64,000 nucleotides of DNA, taken from the NCBI RefSeq assembly GCF_016522075.1, contig NZ_JAEHFW010000003.1:434001-498000 (forward strand). The letters run 5' to 3'. The notes below the pieces were generated by a model, which was not told where the DNA came from, did no database searches, and saw only the letters and a list, made by a program, of their open reading frames with translations. The position numbers were made by a program, and so were the translations under genes. This DNA comes from Mucilaginibacter segetis (GTDB lineage: Bacteria > Bacteroidota > Bacteroidia > Sphingobacteriales > Sphingobacteriaceae). Positions 26,961-35,903 of this stretch are shown here, in pieces; within the stretch, counting starts at the first letter, position 1; every line of letters starts with the position of its first letter.

Positions 26961-28568
26961 ATGCAAAAAGATCAAGGCGGGACAGCTACGGGCGGTCTTA
27001 ACCTCAAGAAATATTTTTTACCCAAAAACTTAAAAAAAGATATCCCGTCAAGTATAGTAGTGTTCTTAGTGGCACTGCCTTTATGTTTGGGTATTGCGCT
27101 GGCATCAGGCGCGCCGTTATTTGCCGGTTTACTTACCGGTATTATAGGCGGTATAGTAGTAGGGGCCTTTAGTGGGTCGCAACTAAGTGTTGCAGGGCCT
27201 GCGGCCGGTTTAACGGTAATAGTTTTAAATGCCATTACGGGTTTAGGTTCATATGAGGCGTTTTTACTTAGCCTGCTTATAGCAGGTATCTTCCAGATCA
27301 TTCTGGGGCTGGTAAAAGCAGGCACTATAGCCAATTATTTTCCTTCGCCGGTAATTGAGGGGATGCTTGCCGCTATTGGTATCATTCTTATTATGAAACA
27401 GTTTCCGCACGCGGTGGGTTACGATGCTGATTTTGAAGGAGACGAAGGCTTTTTGCAAACTGATGCGGATAACAACACCTTCTCGGGTATAATAAGCGCT
27501 TTCAGTAAAATAAATTACGGCGCGGTTATTATCAGCGTAATTTCGCTGGCAATAATGATATACTGGCCAAGGGTTAAAAAGCTGGCTATTATACCTGCGC
27601 CATTACTGGTGGTTGTGGTGGGTGTTATACTTGCGCTTTTGTTTTCAGGCTCGGGCATGGCCCTGCAGGCAAAGCAAATGGTGCAGATACCTACAGTAAG
27701 CAACACCAGTGAATTCTTCGGGTTGTTTAAGAGTCCGGATTTTAGCGTGATAGGCAACAAGGAAATTTGGATAACGGCTTTTACAATTGCCGTAGTTGCC
27801 AGTTTAGAAACCCTGTTAAGTTTAGAGGCTGTAGATAAAATTGACCCGATAAAACGTGTATCGCCAACTAACAGGGAGTTAATAGCGCAGGGAACCGGTA
27901 ACATGATCAGCGGATTATTAGGCGGTATGCCCATGACGGCAGTTATTGTACGTTCATCAGCCAACGTAGGCTCGGGCGCGCGTACCAAAATGAGTGCCAT
28001 ATTTCATGGTTTTTTATTGCTGCTGTCGTTGTTGCTTATACCCGGGTTAATTAACCTTATACCACTATCAAGTTTGGCCGCCATACTGTTAATAGTAGGT
28101 TACAAACTGGCACGTATTAGTTTGTTTAAGCGTATATGGCACAAGGGCTTAAATCAGTTTATACCTTTTGTGGTAACTATTATAGCCGTGGTATTTACCG
28201 ATCTGCTGATGGGTGTTGGTATAGGTATGGTTGTAGGTATTTTTTACCTGTTACGTACCAATATGCGTAACCCTTATTTCTACCAGATAGTGCCGAACGG
28301 CGATAAAAACACCATCCGTATAAAGCTGGCAGAGGAAGTTTCTTTCTTAAACAAAGCAGCAATACAGGTTACCCTGACCAGTTTACCCGAGGGCAGCGAA
28401 GTGATCATCGACGGAACAAACTCCCGCTATATAGATCCCGACGTTCTGGAGATCATAGAAAATTTTAAACAGAACGCCTATACCAAACACATTGTGGTAC
28501 ATCTGGAAGATATTAAAGAACGATACGATGTGCCATCACTAAAAACCTTAATGTATAACCCTAAATAA
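26961..28568 (+). CDS. SulP-family anion transporter with STAS domain
   Basis: Inner-membrane anion transporter (sulfate or bicarbonate class). The SulP core begins with the signature IPSSIVVFLVALPLCLGIALASGAPLFAGL region at about residues 24-54 and SGSQLSVAGPAAGLTVIVL at about 72-90, with some 10-12 membrane segments to about residue 430; a short C-terminal STAS-like domain (about 440-530: EVSFLNKAAIQVTLTSLPEG) follows. The next gene, 9 bases on, is a beta-carbonic anhydrase, which argues for bicarbonate as substrate by analogy with BicA-type SulP proteins; this is inference. Confidence 0.9.
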   Translation: MQKDQGGTATGGLNLKKYFLPKNLKKDIPSSIVVFLVALPLCLGIALASGAPLFAGLLTGIIGGIVVGAFSGSQLSVAGPAAGLTVIVLNAITGLGSYEAFLLSLLIAGIFQIILGLVKAGTIANYFPSPVIEGMLAAIGIILIMKQFPHAVGYDADFEGDEGFLQTDADNNTFSGIISAFSKINYGAVIISVISLAIMIYWPRVKKLAIIPAPLLVVVVGVILALLFSGSGMALQAKQMVQIPTVSNTSEFFGLFKSPDFSVIGNKEIWITAFTIAVVASLETLLSLEAVDKIDPIKRVSPTNRELIAQGTGNMISGLLGGMPMTAVIVRSSANVGSGARTKMSAIFHGFLLLLSLLLIPGLINLIPLSSLAAILLIVGYKLARISLFKRIWHKGLNQFIPFVVTIIAVVFTDLLMGVGIGMVVGIFYLLRTNMRNPYFYQIVPNGDKNTIRIKLAEEVSFLNKAAIQVTLTSLPEGSEVIIDGTNSRYIDPDVLEIIENFKQNAYTKHIVVHLEDIKERYDVPSLKTLMYNPK

Positions 28569-28577
28569 GCATTCATC

Positions 28578-29297
28578 ATGACTACAACAGATAATAATAA
28601 AAACAACCATAAACCATCACCAAACGGTAAAGAGATACGCCTGGCTCAAAAAGGCAGCTATGAGGCATTACTACGCGGCAACGCCGAGTGGGTGGAAAGA
28701 CGCCTGAAAGATGAACCGGATTTTTTTAAAACACTGGCGCAGGGGCAAAGCCCCGAGGTGTTGTGGATAGGCTGCTCAGACAGCCGCGTGCCTGCTAACG
28801 AAGTTACCGGTACCAAACCGGGCGAAGTGTTTGTACACCGCAATATTGCCAACGTATGCGTTCACTCGGATATGAACATGCTGAGTGTGCTTGATTATGC
28901 CGTAAATGTACTGAAGGTAAAACACGTAATAGTAGCCGGACACCACGGCTGCGGCGGCGTTGCGGCGGCTTTAAGTAACAAACAGTTTGGTTTAATTGAT
29001 AACTGGCTGCGCCATATAAAGGATGTTTACCGTTTGCACAGTCATGAACTTGACCGCATTACCGATGAAACACAAAAGCTTAACCGCCTTGTGGAGCTGA
29101 ATGTGAGCGAACAGGTGTATAACCTTTGTAAAACTTCTATTATACAGAATGCATGGATGGAGCGGGATGACCTGGAAGTACATGGCTGGGTAATTAACCT
29201 TTCGACGGGATTGGTTAAAGACCTTAAAGTAAGCAGTTACGGCGCCCATAACCTGGGCTACGTTTACGAGCTTGACGGCGTTGTGCCGGCTAAATAA
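28578..29297 (+). CDS. beta-carbonic anhydrase, copy 1
   Basis: Interconverts CO2 and bicarbonate; cytosolic zinc enzyme of 239 residues. Zinc ligands and the catalytic dyad are visible: Cys66, Asp68 and Arg70 in WIGCSDSRVPA; His122 and Cys125 in GHHGCGG. An extra ~25-residue polar N-terminus (Asn/Lys-rich) precedes the fold. Nine bases after the SulP gene and followed by a terminator at 29333, so the two form an operon. A close paralogue lies at 30170. Confidence 0.95.
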   Translation: MTTTDNNKNNHKPSPNGKEIRLAQKGSYEALLRGNAEWVERRLKDEPDFFKTLAQGQSPEVLWIGCSDSRVPANEVTGTKPGEVFVHRNIANVCVHSDMNMLSVLDYAVNVLKVKHVIVAGHHGCGGVAAALSNKQFGLIDNWLRHIKDVYRLHSHELDRITDETQKLNRLVELNVSEQVYNLCKTSIIQNAWMERDDLEVHGWVINLSTGLVKDLKVSSYGAHNLGYVYELDGVVPAK

Positions 29298-29332
29298 GCA
29301 ACTACCCCTTACTATATAACGCGCCCCGGTTT

Positions 29333-29354
29333 GCAATTGCAGCCGGGGCTTTTT
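29333..29354 (+). terminator. rho-independent terminator of the SulP-carbonic anhydrase operon
   Basis: GCCCCGG (29333-29339) pairs with CCGGGGC (29343-29349 after the loop), followed by five T. It lies 36 bases past the carbonic anhydrase stop. Confidence 0.75.
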
Positions 29355-29394
29355 AATTTAGCGCAAAATTTGATTTCAAGGTCCAATTTAGTTT

Positions 29395-30126
29395 ATGCTG
29401 AGACAACAAAAAGATAAACGTACCCTGCAGGAGAACCTGATGCTCGCTTCATCAACCGCTGTAGTATCGGGTATTACTAATGTAGCCTGTTTAGTAGCTT
29501 TTTTGGCTTTTACCTCAAATGTTACCGGGCATGTGGCTACGCTTGCCAAGCATGTGGTGGAGCAGAATATAGGAGAGATAGTTGTATTTGTGGTTTGGCT
29601 CTTTATGTTTTTTGCCGGGGCGTTTGCAGCCAGTTTTATTGTGCGCTCTTATCAGGATAAAAGCTATTACAAGGCTCATTCCATACCTATTATATTGGAG
29701 ATAATAATATTGTTATTTGTTGCGGTTTACGGGCATAATTTTTACCGCGAAACACAAACCGAGCGCGAAATAGTTATCGGCGCTATTTTGTTTACCATGG
29801 GGTTGCAAAATAGCTTGGTATCTATCATATCCGGGGGTATAGTAAAAACATCGCACCTAACGGGGTTGTTTACTGATCTGGGTGGCGAAGTTGCCGAGTG
29901 GATGCATCCTAAAACAGAGAGAACAGTTGCTGCGCGTAACAAGCTCTACATTCGTTTCACCATTTTGTTATTTTATTTTTCGGGATGTATTGCAGGAGGG
30001 TTTCTGTTTAATGAGTATAACTTTGCAATATTTTATTTTTTACCGCTGATATTATTAACCATTTTATATTATGACCTTTCGCCGCTGGCTTTACATAAAC
30101 TATCACGTATGTTAATACGTAAGTAG
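29395..30126 (+). CDS. YoaK/DUF1275-family membrane protein
   Basis: Inner-membrane protein of the DUF1275 (YoaK) family, 243 residues, function unknown. The family landmarks are present: ASSTAVVSGITNVACLVAF (helix 1), FTMGLQNSLVSIISGGIVKTSHLTGLFTDLG (about 131-161) and six membrane segments in total. It sits between two carbonic anhydrase genes, 98 bases after the first and 43 before the second, on the same strand; the placement suggests a link to CO2/bicarbonate handling, which is inference from position only. Confidence 0.85.
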   Translation: MLRQQKDKRTLQENLMLASSTAVVSGITNVACLVAFLAFTSNVTGHVATLAKHVVEQNIGEIVVFVVWLFMFFAGAFAASFIVRSYQDKSYYKAHSIPIILEIIILLFVAVYGHNFYRETQTEREIVIGAILFTMGLQNSLVSIISGGIVKTSHLTGLFTDLGGEVAEWMHPKTERTVAARNKLYIRFTILLFYFSGCIAGGFLFNEYNFAIFYFLPLILLTILYYDLSPLALHKLSRMLIRK

Positions 30127-30169
30127 TTAAAAATACACGACATTTACCATTTAAATAAAACGTTATACT

Positions 30170-30850
30170 ATGTGTGCTAAATACAATAAAACCATACACG
30201 ATACCAGCCATATAAACTACCAAAGCCTGTTGGCAGGGAATAAGCAGTTTGTGGCCGATGCTTTAAATGAAGATCCGGAGTTTTTTAATACACTGGCTAA
30301 CGGCCAAAAGCCACCCGTATTATGGATAGGCTGTGCGGATAGCCGCGTACCTGCAAACCAGATAACCAACACCCAACCGGGTGAAATATTTGTACATCGT
30401 AATATTGCCAACATGGTAATACATACGGATATGAATATGCTGAGTGTACTGGATTATGCCGTAAATGTACTTCAGGTAAAGCACGTTATTGTAGTGGGCC
30501 ATTATGGCTGCGGTGGTGTTATTGCATCAATGAGTAACCAGCAGTTTGGGTTAATAGATAACTGGTTAAGGCACATTAAGGATGTTTACCGCTTACACGC
30601 TGCCGAACTTGACGCTATTGATAATGAACATGGGCGTGTTAACCGTTTGGTGGAACTGAATATTATGGAAAACGTAAACAACTTATGTAAAACCTCTATA
30701 GTGCAGAATGCCTGGGAAAAAGGGCAGGAGCTAAGTGTGCATGGTTGGGTATATGATGTAGGTACAGGTATTATCAACGACCTTAAAGTAAGCACCGACA
30801 ATAACTCCGAGATGGATGATGTGTTTAAGTTTGATTCTCCTGGTAAATAG
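30170..30850 (+). CDS. beta-carbonic anhydrase, copy 2
   Basis: A second cytosolic beta-carbonic anhydrase (226 residues). Cys55, Asp57 and Arg59 in WIGCADSRVPA; His111 and Cys114 in GHYGCGG. It aligns with copy 1 over the whole fold with the same insert (QQFGLIDNWLRHIKDVYRLH), so a duplication is likely, though the two have diverged at many positions and at both ends. Probably co-transcribed with the DUF1275 gene 43 bases upstream. Confidence 0.95.
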   Translation: MCAKYNKTIHDTSHINYQSLLAGNKQFVADALNEDPEFFNTLANGQKPPVLWIGCADSRVPANQITNTQPGEIFVHRNIANMVIHTDMNMLSVLDYAVNVLQVKHVIVVGHYGCGGVIASMSNQQFGLIDNWLRHIKDVYRLHAAELDAIDNEHGRVNRLVELNIMENVNNLCKTSIVQNAWEKGQELSVHGWVYDVGTGIINDLKVSTDNNSEMDDVFKFDSPGK

Positions 30851-30854
30851 GAGG

Positions 30855-30920
30855 ATAGAGTCAAGAGACAAGAATCAGGAGTCAAGACATAAGACACAAG
30901 AATTAAGAATTAGAAGGATA
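30855..30920. repeat. low-complexity AAGAATCA/GTCAAGA tract
   Basis: Loosely repeated words (GTCAAGA, CAAGAATCA, AAGAATTA) follow the carbonic anhydrase stop. The complementary words fill 31005-31095, on the far side of the terminator, and similar ones lie at 620-675. See the matching finding. Confidence 0.5.
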
Positions 30921-30946
30921 GTGTTGTTCTTAAAATAACTTAAAAA

Positions 30947-30978
30947 ATAAACCCCGGCTCGTTAAAGTCGGGGTTTAT
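30947..30978. terminator. bidirectional terminator between carbonic anhydrase 2 and pruA
   Basis: ATAAACCCCG (30947-30956) pairs perfectly with CGGGGTTTAT (30969-30978). The minus-strand side has the better U-tract (TTTATTTTTTAAG), serving pruA; the plus-strand side serves the carbonic anhydrase. Confidence 0.75.
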
Positions 30979-31004
30979 TGTAAAGTGTTTTTTTTTATTT
31001 AAAC

Positions 31005-31095
31005 CGTGAATCTTAAGCCTTGTATCTTGTCTCCTGATTCTTGTATCTTGGTGCCTGTTCCTGTCTCTTGATTCTTGGCTCTTGATTCTTATATC
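31005..31095. repeat. low-complexity TCTTGATTCTTG tract
   Basis: Irregular tandem of words such as CTTGTATCTTG, CTGATTCTTG and CTCTTGATTCTT immediately downstream of pruA. It is the rough reverse complement of 30855-30920. Confidence 0.5.
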
Positions 31096-31097
31096 AT

Positions 31098-32735
31098 TTA
31101 AGCTTCCTTTTGCAGGAACGGATAACGGTAATCCTTCGGCGGATCGAATGTTTCTTTTATGGTACGCGGTGATACCCAACGCAACAGATTGATCATTGAT
31201 CCGGCTTTATCATTAGTTCCCGAGCCCCTGGCGCCACCAAATGGTTGCTGGCCAACTACCGCCCCAGTAGGTTTATCGTTAATGTAGAAATTTCCGGCTG
31301 CGTTACGCAATTTGTAGGTGGCATCCGCAATGGCATACCTGTCTTGCGAAATAATAGCTCCGGTAAGCGCGTAGATTGATGTATTGTCAACAATGTTCAA
31401 TATCTCATCCCATTTATCATCCTCGTAAACATAAACCGTTAATACCGGGCCGAATAATTCCTCGCACATGGTAACATAATACGGATCCTGCACATGCAGA
31501 ACAGTAGGTTCAACAAACCATCCGCGGGTTTTGTCGTATTTACCACCGGCAATTAACTCAACCGTTTTGTCAGCTTTTGCGGCCTCAATATATTTAACCA
31601 GTTTATCAAACGATACTTCGCTGATAACGGCGTTTATAAAATTTTCAAAATCCTCTACAGGGCCCATTTTAAAGCCTGCTATCTCAGTTTGCAGCTGTGC
31701 CTTAACTGCTGGCCATAATGATGCAGGGATGTAGGCTCTTGAAGCCGCCGAACATTTTTGTCCCTGGTATTCAAACGCGCCGCGCAGTAATGCTGTGCTT
31801 AGTACATCAACATCGGCACTTGGGTGGGCAAGTACAAAGTCTTTACCACCGGTTTCGCCCACAATGCGCGGATAGGTTTTGTATTTATGAATATTGGTGC
31901 CGATAGTTTGCCATATATGCTGAAAAACCTTGGTTGATCCGGTGAAATGGATACCCGCAAAATCAGGGTGATTAAATACCACATCGCCAACTTCAGGTCC
32001 GTCTGCGTATATCAGGTTAATAACGCCATCGGGTACACCTGCTTCTTTAAATACCTGCATTACCACGTTAGCGGCGTATACCTGGGTATCGGCAGGTTTC
32101 CAAACCACTACGTTACCCATCATAGCTGCTGATGCAGGCAGGTTACCCGCAATAGCGGTAAAATTGAATGGCGTAAGGGCGAATACAAAACCTTCCAGCG
32201 GGCGTTGTTCTACCCGGTTCCAGATACCTTTGCCGGATACCGGCGGTTGCTGCTGGTATATCTCGGTCATATAATGCACGTTAAAGCGCAAAAAGTCTAT
32301 CAGCTCGCAAGCGGCATCAATTTCGGCCTGGTAAGCATTTTTGCTTTGGCCCAGCATGGTTGCCGCATTAATTTTTGCACGATACGGGCCTGCGAATAAT
32401 TCGGCAGCTTTTAAAAATATGGCTGCACGCTGTTCCCAGGGTAAATTCTCCCAATCAGCCTTGGCGGCTAATGCCGCGTTAATAGCATCGTTTATATGGG
32501 TTTTGTTTCCCCAGTGAAATGTGCCTAAAAGGTGTTTATGATCATGCGGCGGACGCAGTTCCATTAGTTTACCTGTACGAACCTCTTTACCCCCAATATA
32601 CATGGGTATATCAACTTGTTGTGAGCGGGCCTCGTTTAAAGCCGCTTTTAACGCTGCACGTTCCAAACTGCGCGGGCCATAATTTAAAACCGGCTCGTTA
32701 ACAGGTTCCGGAACGTTAAAAAATCCTTTAAGCAT
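31098..32735 (-). CDS. pruA: L-glutamate gamma-semialdehyde dehydrogenase (P5C dehydrogenase)
   Basis: NAD-dependent oxidation of glutamate semialdehyde/P5C to glutamate, the second step of proline catabolism; cytosolic. The aldehyde dehydrogenase fold is complete: NFTAIAGNLPASAAMMGN with substrate/NAD pocket (about 186-203), FTGSTKVF, VGETGGKDF (general-base Glu region), and catalytic Cys in YQGQKCSAASRAY (about 325). The C-terminal GQQPFGGARGSGTNDKAGS is typical of PruA1-type enzymes. At 545 residues it is the single-function form; no proline dehydrogenase gene is near. It ends at the 30947 terminator. Confidence 0.95.
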   Translation of the reverse strand: MLKGFFNVPEPVNEPVLNYGPRSLERAALKAALNEARSQQVDIPMYIGGKEVRTGKLMELRPPHDHKHLLGTFHWGNKTHINDAINAALAAKADWENLPWEQRAAIFLKAAELFAGPYRAKINAATMLGQSKNAYQAEIDAACELIDFLRFNVHYMTEIYQQQPPVSGKGIWNRVEQRPLEGFVFALTPFNFTAIAGNLPASAAMMGNVVVWKPADTQVYAANVVMQVFKEAGVPDGVINLIYADGPEVGDVVFNHPDFAGIHFTGSTKVFQHIWQTIGTNIHKYKTYPRIVGETGGKDFVLAHPSADVDVLSTALLRGAFEYQGQKCSAASRAYIPASLWPAVKAQLQTEIAGFKMGPVEDFENFINAVISEVSFDKLVKYIEAAKADKTVELIAGGKYDKTRGWFVEPTVLHVQDPYYVTMCEELFGPVLTVYVYEDDKWDEILNIVDNTSIYALTGAIISQDRYAIADATYKLRNAAGNFYINDKPTGAVVGQQPFGGARGSGTNDKAGSMINLLRWVSPRTIKETFDPPKDYRYPFLQKEA

Positions 32736-32864
32736 AGATGAATAATTTAAAACTGCAAAGATACAGGTAAATGTGCAGATGTACGAATACGGGACAGGGT
32801 AAAGTTATTTTGTGACGCGGAATTGATAGGGTAGTAACACCTTTAACAGAAGTGTTGGTACAAC

Positions 32865-33212
32865 TTACTCATGCTGCACATCCCACAAACCGGGATGATC
32901 GCGGTAATGGGTTATGTTTTCAATTATTTCCTGTACATCGTCGGCAGATAATTCTTCTGTACCATCTGCGGTGTAAGTGAACAATTTACCCGGATCTTCA
33001 AACGTAATATAACCCAGATAATTGGGGCTGTGTTTTTTATCCAACAGTAACTCCTCTTTTTTATAGTTAACTGTATCGGCATTTTCAAAACCAAAATCAC
33101 GGTAAATATTGTAGGTGTAGGTAAGTACCGGATGCCCGTCTACATGCGCATCAGTATTAGGAATGATCATGACGGGTAGTTCTGTTCCGACGGTAAAAAA
33201 TATAGGCGACAT
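32865..33212 (-). CDS. conserved-looking hypothetical cytosolic protein
   Basis: A 115-residue acidic protein I do not recognise. It has no signal peptide or membrane segment; the middle (NYLGYITFEDPGKLFTYTADG) is beta-rich and the C-terminal third (LSADDVQEIIENITHYRDHPGLW) is helical. It lies 71 bases below the EamA gene and 129 above pruA on the same strand. Good coding composition supports it as real. Confidence 0.6.
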   Translation of the reverse strand: MSPIFFTVGTELPVMIIPNTDAHVDGHPVLTYTYNIYRDFGFENADTVNYKKEELLLDKKHSPNYLGYITFEDPGKLFTYTADGTEELSADDVQEIIENITHYRDHPGLWDVQHE

Positions 33213-33283
33213 ATCGTATTTATCTTATTCAGGGAACAGTTGTTAAAATAAATTTGTTTTAACTGATGTTATCTGTCCGCAAC

Positions 33284-34237
33284 TTATTTGCCGACGACCA
33301 GCGGTTGCATTTTGTTTTTACCTTTAAGATTAATACGCGTTAAGTAAACACCCGCTAAAATAACCAGCAGGCAGGCTATTTGCCCTAATGTTATGGTTTC
33401 GCCATAATACCAGCCCCAGCCAAATGCTACAAAAGGTATTCCGTAACTGGCAGTAGTGGTGAACAATACACTTGTACGCTGCACCAGCGCGTAAAATAGT
33501 ACCCATGCAAGTGCAGTGCCCAGCATACCCAGGGTGCATACCGCAACGCAGGCTTTTATATATACCCAATTATGCAGCGGTAGCGCAAAAAAGCCGGTTT
33601 TCCATAAAATAAGGAGTGATGGCAACCCTACGGCTATCAGTGAGAACGCGGTAATAACCAGCGGACTTACGCCATTGAGGTAACGCTTTACCACTACGAT
33701 GTTTATACCGTAAAAAATGGTGGCCAGTATCACCAGTCCGCCGTAGCTTACTTCGCCAACCCCTGTATGTTTTTGAATAAAATACAGCAACACGATGCCG
33801 CCAAAACCGATAATTATACCTGCTATTTGATTTAACGGGATGCGATTGCCAAAAAACAGGAAACCAAATATAATAGCGAAGATAGGCGTGAGCGAGTTAA
33901 GCGTACCTGCCAGGGCACTGTCTATTTTAGTTTCGGCTATACAGAATAAGAAGGCGGGTAAAAAACTACCGAATATACCCGAGAACACCATATAGCCTGA
34001 CAGTTTGAAGGGGATTTTAGCACGATGCCTTACTAACACCGGAATTAAAACTATCCCTGCCGTAATTATGCGTATGGCCGCTACCTGCGATGCAGTGAGC
34101 AGTGGTTTTTTGTCGTCATCATATAACCCGAGTTTCATTAAAATAAACGAGCTGCCCCATATCAGGCAAATGGTCATAAATATAAGCCCGTTAACAAGCT
34201 TCGGCGATAAAATAGCAGGATTACGGGTATTTTGCAT
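33284..34237 (-). CDS. EamA/DMT-family transporter
   Basis: Ten-helix inner-membrane exporter or permease of the drug/metabolite transporter superfamily, 317 residues. Two EamA repeats are visible: the first from LIFMTICLIWGSSFILMKLGL (about 14-34) to about 150, the second from VSYGGLVILATIFYGINIVVVKRY to ACLLVILAGVYLTRINL. The conserved Trp-Gly-Ser/Ala pattern in helix 1 is present. Substrate not predictable. Confidence 0.88.
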   Translation of the reverse strand: MQNTRNPAILSPKLVNGLIFMTICLIWGSSFILMKLGLYDDDKKPLLTASQVAAIRIITAGIVLIPVLVRHRAKIPFKLSGYMVFSGIFGSFLPAFLFCIAETKIDSALAGTLNSLTPIFAIIFGFLFFGNRIPLNQIAGIIIGFGGIVLLYFIQKHTGVGEVSYGGLVILATIFYGINIVVVKRYLNGVSPLVITAFSLIAVGLPSLLILWKTGFFALPLHNWVYIKACVAVCTLGMLGTALAWVLFYALVQRTSVLFTTTASYGIPFVAFGWGWYYGETITLGQIACLLVILAGVYLTRINLKGKNKMQPLVVGK

Positions 34238-34313
34238 TGCTGCTGCAAAATAATATTAATACCGGTAATATTTTATGAAAATAAACTGCAAGTGAAATAT
34301 ATAAAACAAAAAC

Positions 34314-34333
34314 GGCCGCCCTAAAGGGCAGCC
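34314..34333 (-). terminator. terminator after the beta-helix lipoprotein gene
   Basis: GGCCGCCCT (34314-34322) and AGGGCAGCC (34325-34333) form a 9-bp stem with one mismatch and a 2-base loop; T-rich sequence follows on both sides (GTTTTTGTTTT on the minus strand, ATTTTTTAT on the plus). Confidence 0.7.
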
Positions 34334-34361
34334 ATTTTTTATATTAATTATGAATTATTTA

Positions 34362-35813
34362 TTAGTTTACAGCACCAGGAGTGGTATAAGCCATAGCCTG
34401 TGGGTTAAAGTTAGCCCAACCTGAAGTCCAGTCGGTAGTACCGAAAGCACCACGGTAGGTTACTTTTTCAAAAAATGTGTCAGTTACTTTAGCGTTAGTA
34501 AATAAAGCACCGGATGCAGCTAATGAACCGGTTTTAACTGTAAAGTCAGGAGTGCCCGGATTAGCGAAATCAGATGAGTATTTAAATGGTGAGTTGATTA
34601 AAGCATCAGCATATAATGATGCGTCAAAAGTGTTTGTAGCTCTTAAAGTAGTTTCGAATATCGCTTTTTGAGTAGCGTTGTCACCTTTAACTTCGTTACC
34701 TTTTTTGTTGCTTCCGTATATAATGTTGTTTTGGAAAACTAAACGGCCGGCTGTGTAGTTAGTTGAAGTTGAACCTGCTGTAGCTACCTTTGAATCATCA
34801 ATGTAAACACCTTCAACAAAACCTGCGAATACAGAGTTTAAGATGCTTTCGGCAGAGTTACGACGAATCTGAGCAGCATGCTGATAGTTAGCATTGATGT
34901 TACCTGAAGTTGCATTTGCAATAGGACCTAACAAAGTCATGTTAGAGAAAACTGCAGATGTTTGAGGAGTTTTATCAGAACCTGAACCATCATTGTCTGA
35001 TTCAAAAGCGTTTGAACCTGAAACGTCAGCAATTGTTGGGTAACGTTGAGATAAACCGAACTGTACTTTACCGGAGAAACCAAAGTCAGTATCAAAGTCA
35101 TCATCTAAGCTACCTATAGCTAATAAGTGTTTAGCGTTAACTGTACCACCAAACCACTCGAAAGAGTCGTCACCTGAACGGTAAACTTCGATATATTCCA
35201 AAGTAGTACCTGAACCTACACCACCTAAAGTAAGACCATTGATCTCGTTATCAGGTGAGAAAGGAATACCTGCATATTCAATACGGATATATTTTAAGGT
35301 ACCTGAGTTGTCATCAGCAACAGAACCACCGTATTGTATATATTTAGCAGCGTCGCCTTTAGCATCCAAACCACCTTCGATGCTTACGTTATCGCCCTGG
35401 TTAACCGGAGCTTTACCTAAAAGGATGATACCACCCCAGTCGCCTGCGTTACGTGTACCTGCAGCAAATGATGAAGTAAACACAATAGGTTTAGAAGCAG
35501 TACCTACGGCCATTAATTTAGCACCACGAGTGATGATCAAAGTACCCTTTGAAGCTTTTTCACCTTTAACAATGGTACCCGGTTCAATGGTAAGGGTTGC
35601 GCCGTTAGTTACGTAAACAAAACCTTTAAGAGTATAAATTTTGTCGGCTGTCCAGGTAGTGTTTGCAGTAATGTCTCCGCTAACAGATACTGAAGTTGAT
35701 GTTGAAGTTGTATCCGTTGGTGGAACAATTGGATCAATAGGAGAACTTTTCTTACTACATGAAGTAATAATTACAGAGGCGCCTAAGGCTAATAGTAATA
35801 ATGTTTTTTTCAT
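34362..35813 (-). CDS. surface or periplasmic lipoprotein with parallel beta-helix-like repeats
   Basis: Predicted lipoprotein of 483 residues. The lipobox ends at Cys19 (VIITSC), then a Ser/Thr/Pro linker (to about 45) leads into a repetitive beta-rich domain reminiscent of right-handed beta-helix proteins (GATLTIEPGTIVKGE, GTLIITRGAKLMAVGT, GDWGGIILLGKAP, LKYIRIEYAG, LEYIEVYRSGDDSFEWFGG). No catalytic residues recognised. It follows a TonB-dependent receptor gene by 90 bases in the same direction, so it is probably the receptor's surface partner. Its codons favour T-ending forms such as GCT, ACT and GGT more than the neighbours, hinting at high expression. Confidence 0.78.
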   Translation of the reverse strand: MKKTLLLLALGASVIITSCSKKSSPIDPIVPPTDTTSTSTSVSVSGDITANTTWTADKIYTLKGFVYVTNGATLTIEPGTIVKGEKASKGTLIITRGAKLMAVGTASKPIVFTSSFAAGTRNAGDWGGIILLGKAPVNQGDNVSIEGGLDAKGDAAKYIQYGGSVADDNSGTLKYIRIEYAGIPFSPDNEINGLTLGGVGSGTTLEYIEVYRSGDDSFEWFGGTVNAKHLLAIGSLDDDFDTDFGFSGKVQFGLSQRYPTIADVSGSNAFESDNDGSGSDKTPQTSAVFSNMTLLGPIANATSGNINANYQHAAQIRRNSAESILNSVFAGFVEGVYIDDSKVATAGSTSTNYTAGRLVFQNNIIYGSNKKGNEVKGDNATQKAIFETTLRATNTFDASLYADALINSPFKYSSDFANPGTPDFTVKTGSLAASGALFTNAKVTDTFFEKVTYRGAFGTTDWTSGWANFNPQAMAYTTPGAVN

Positions 35814-35903
35814 AATGTTTTTTGTCTGTCGATTTCCTGCAAAGAAAAGCTATGCATATTAAGCCTGTGTTAAATAGGCTTTAACAAATGACTAATTAAT
35901 TAA

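Noticed and set aside
27515..28000. Long open frame antisense to the SulP gene
   Set aside because: Shadow frame opposite a well-supported transporter; no family resemblance or start signal.
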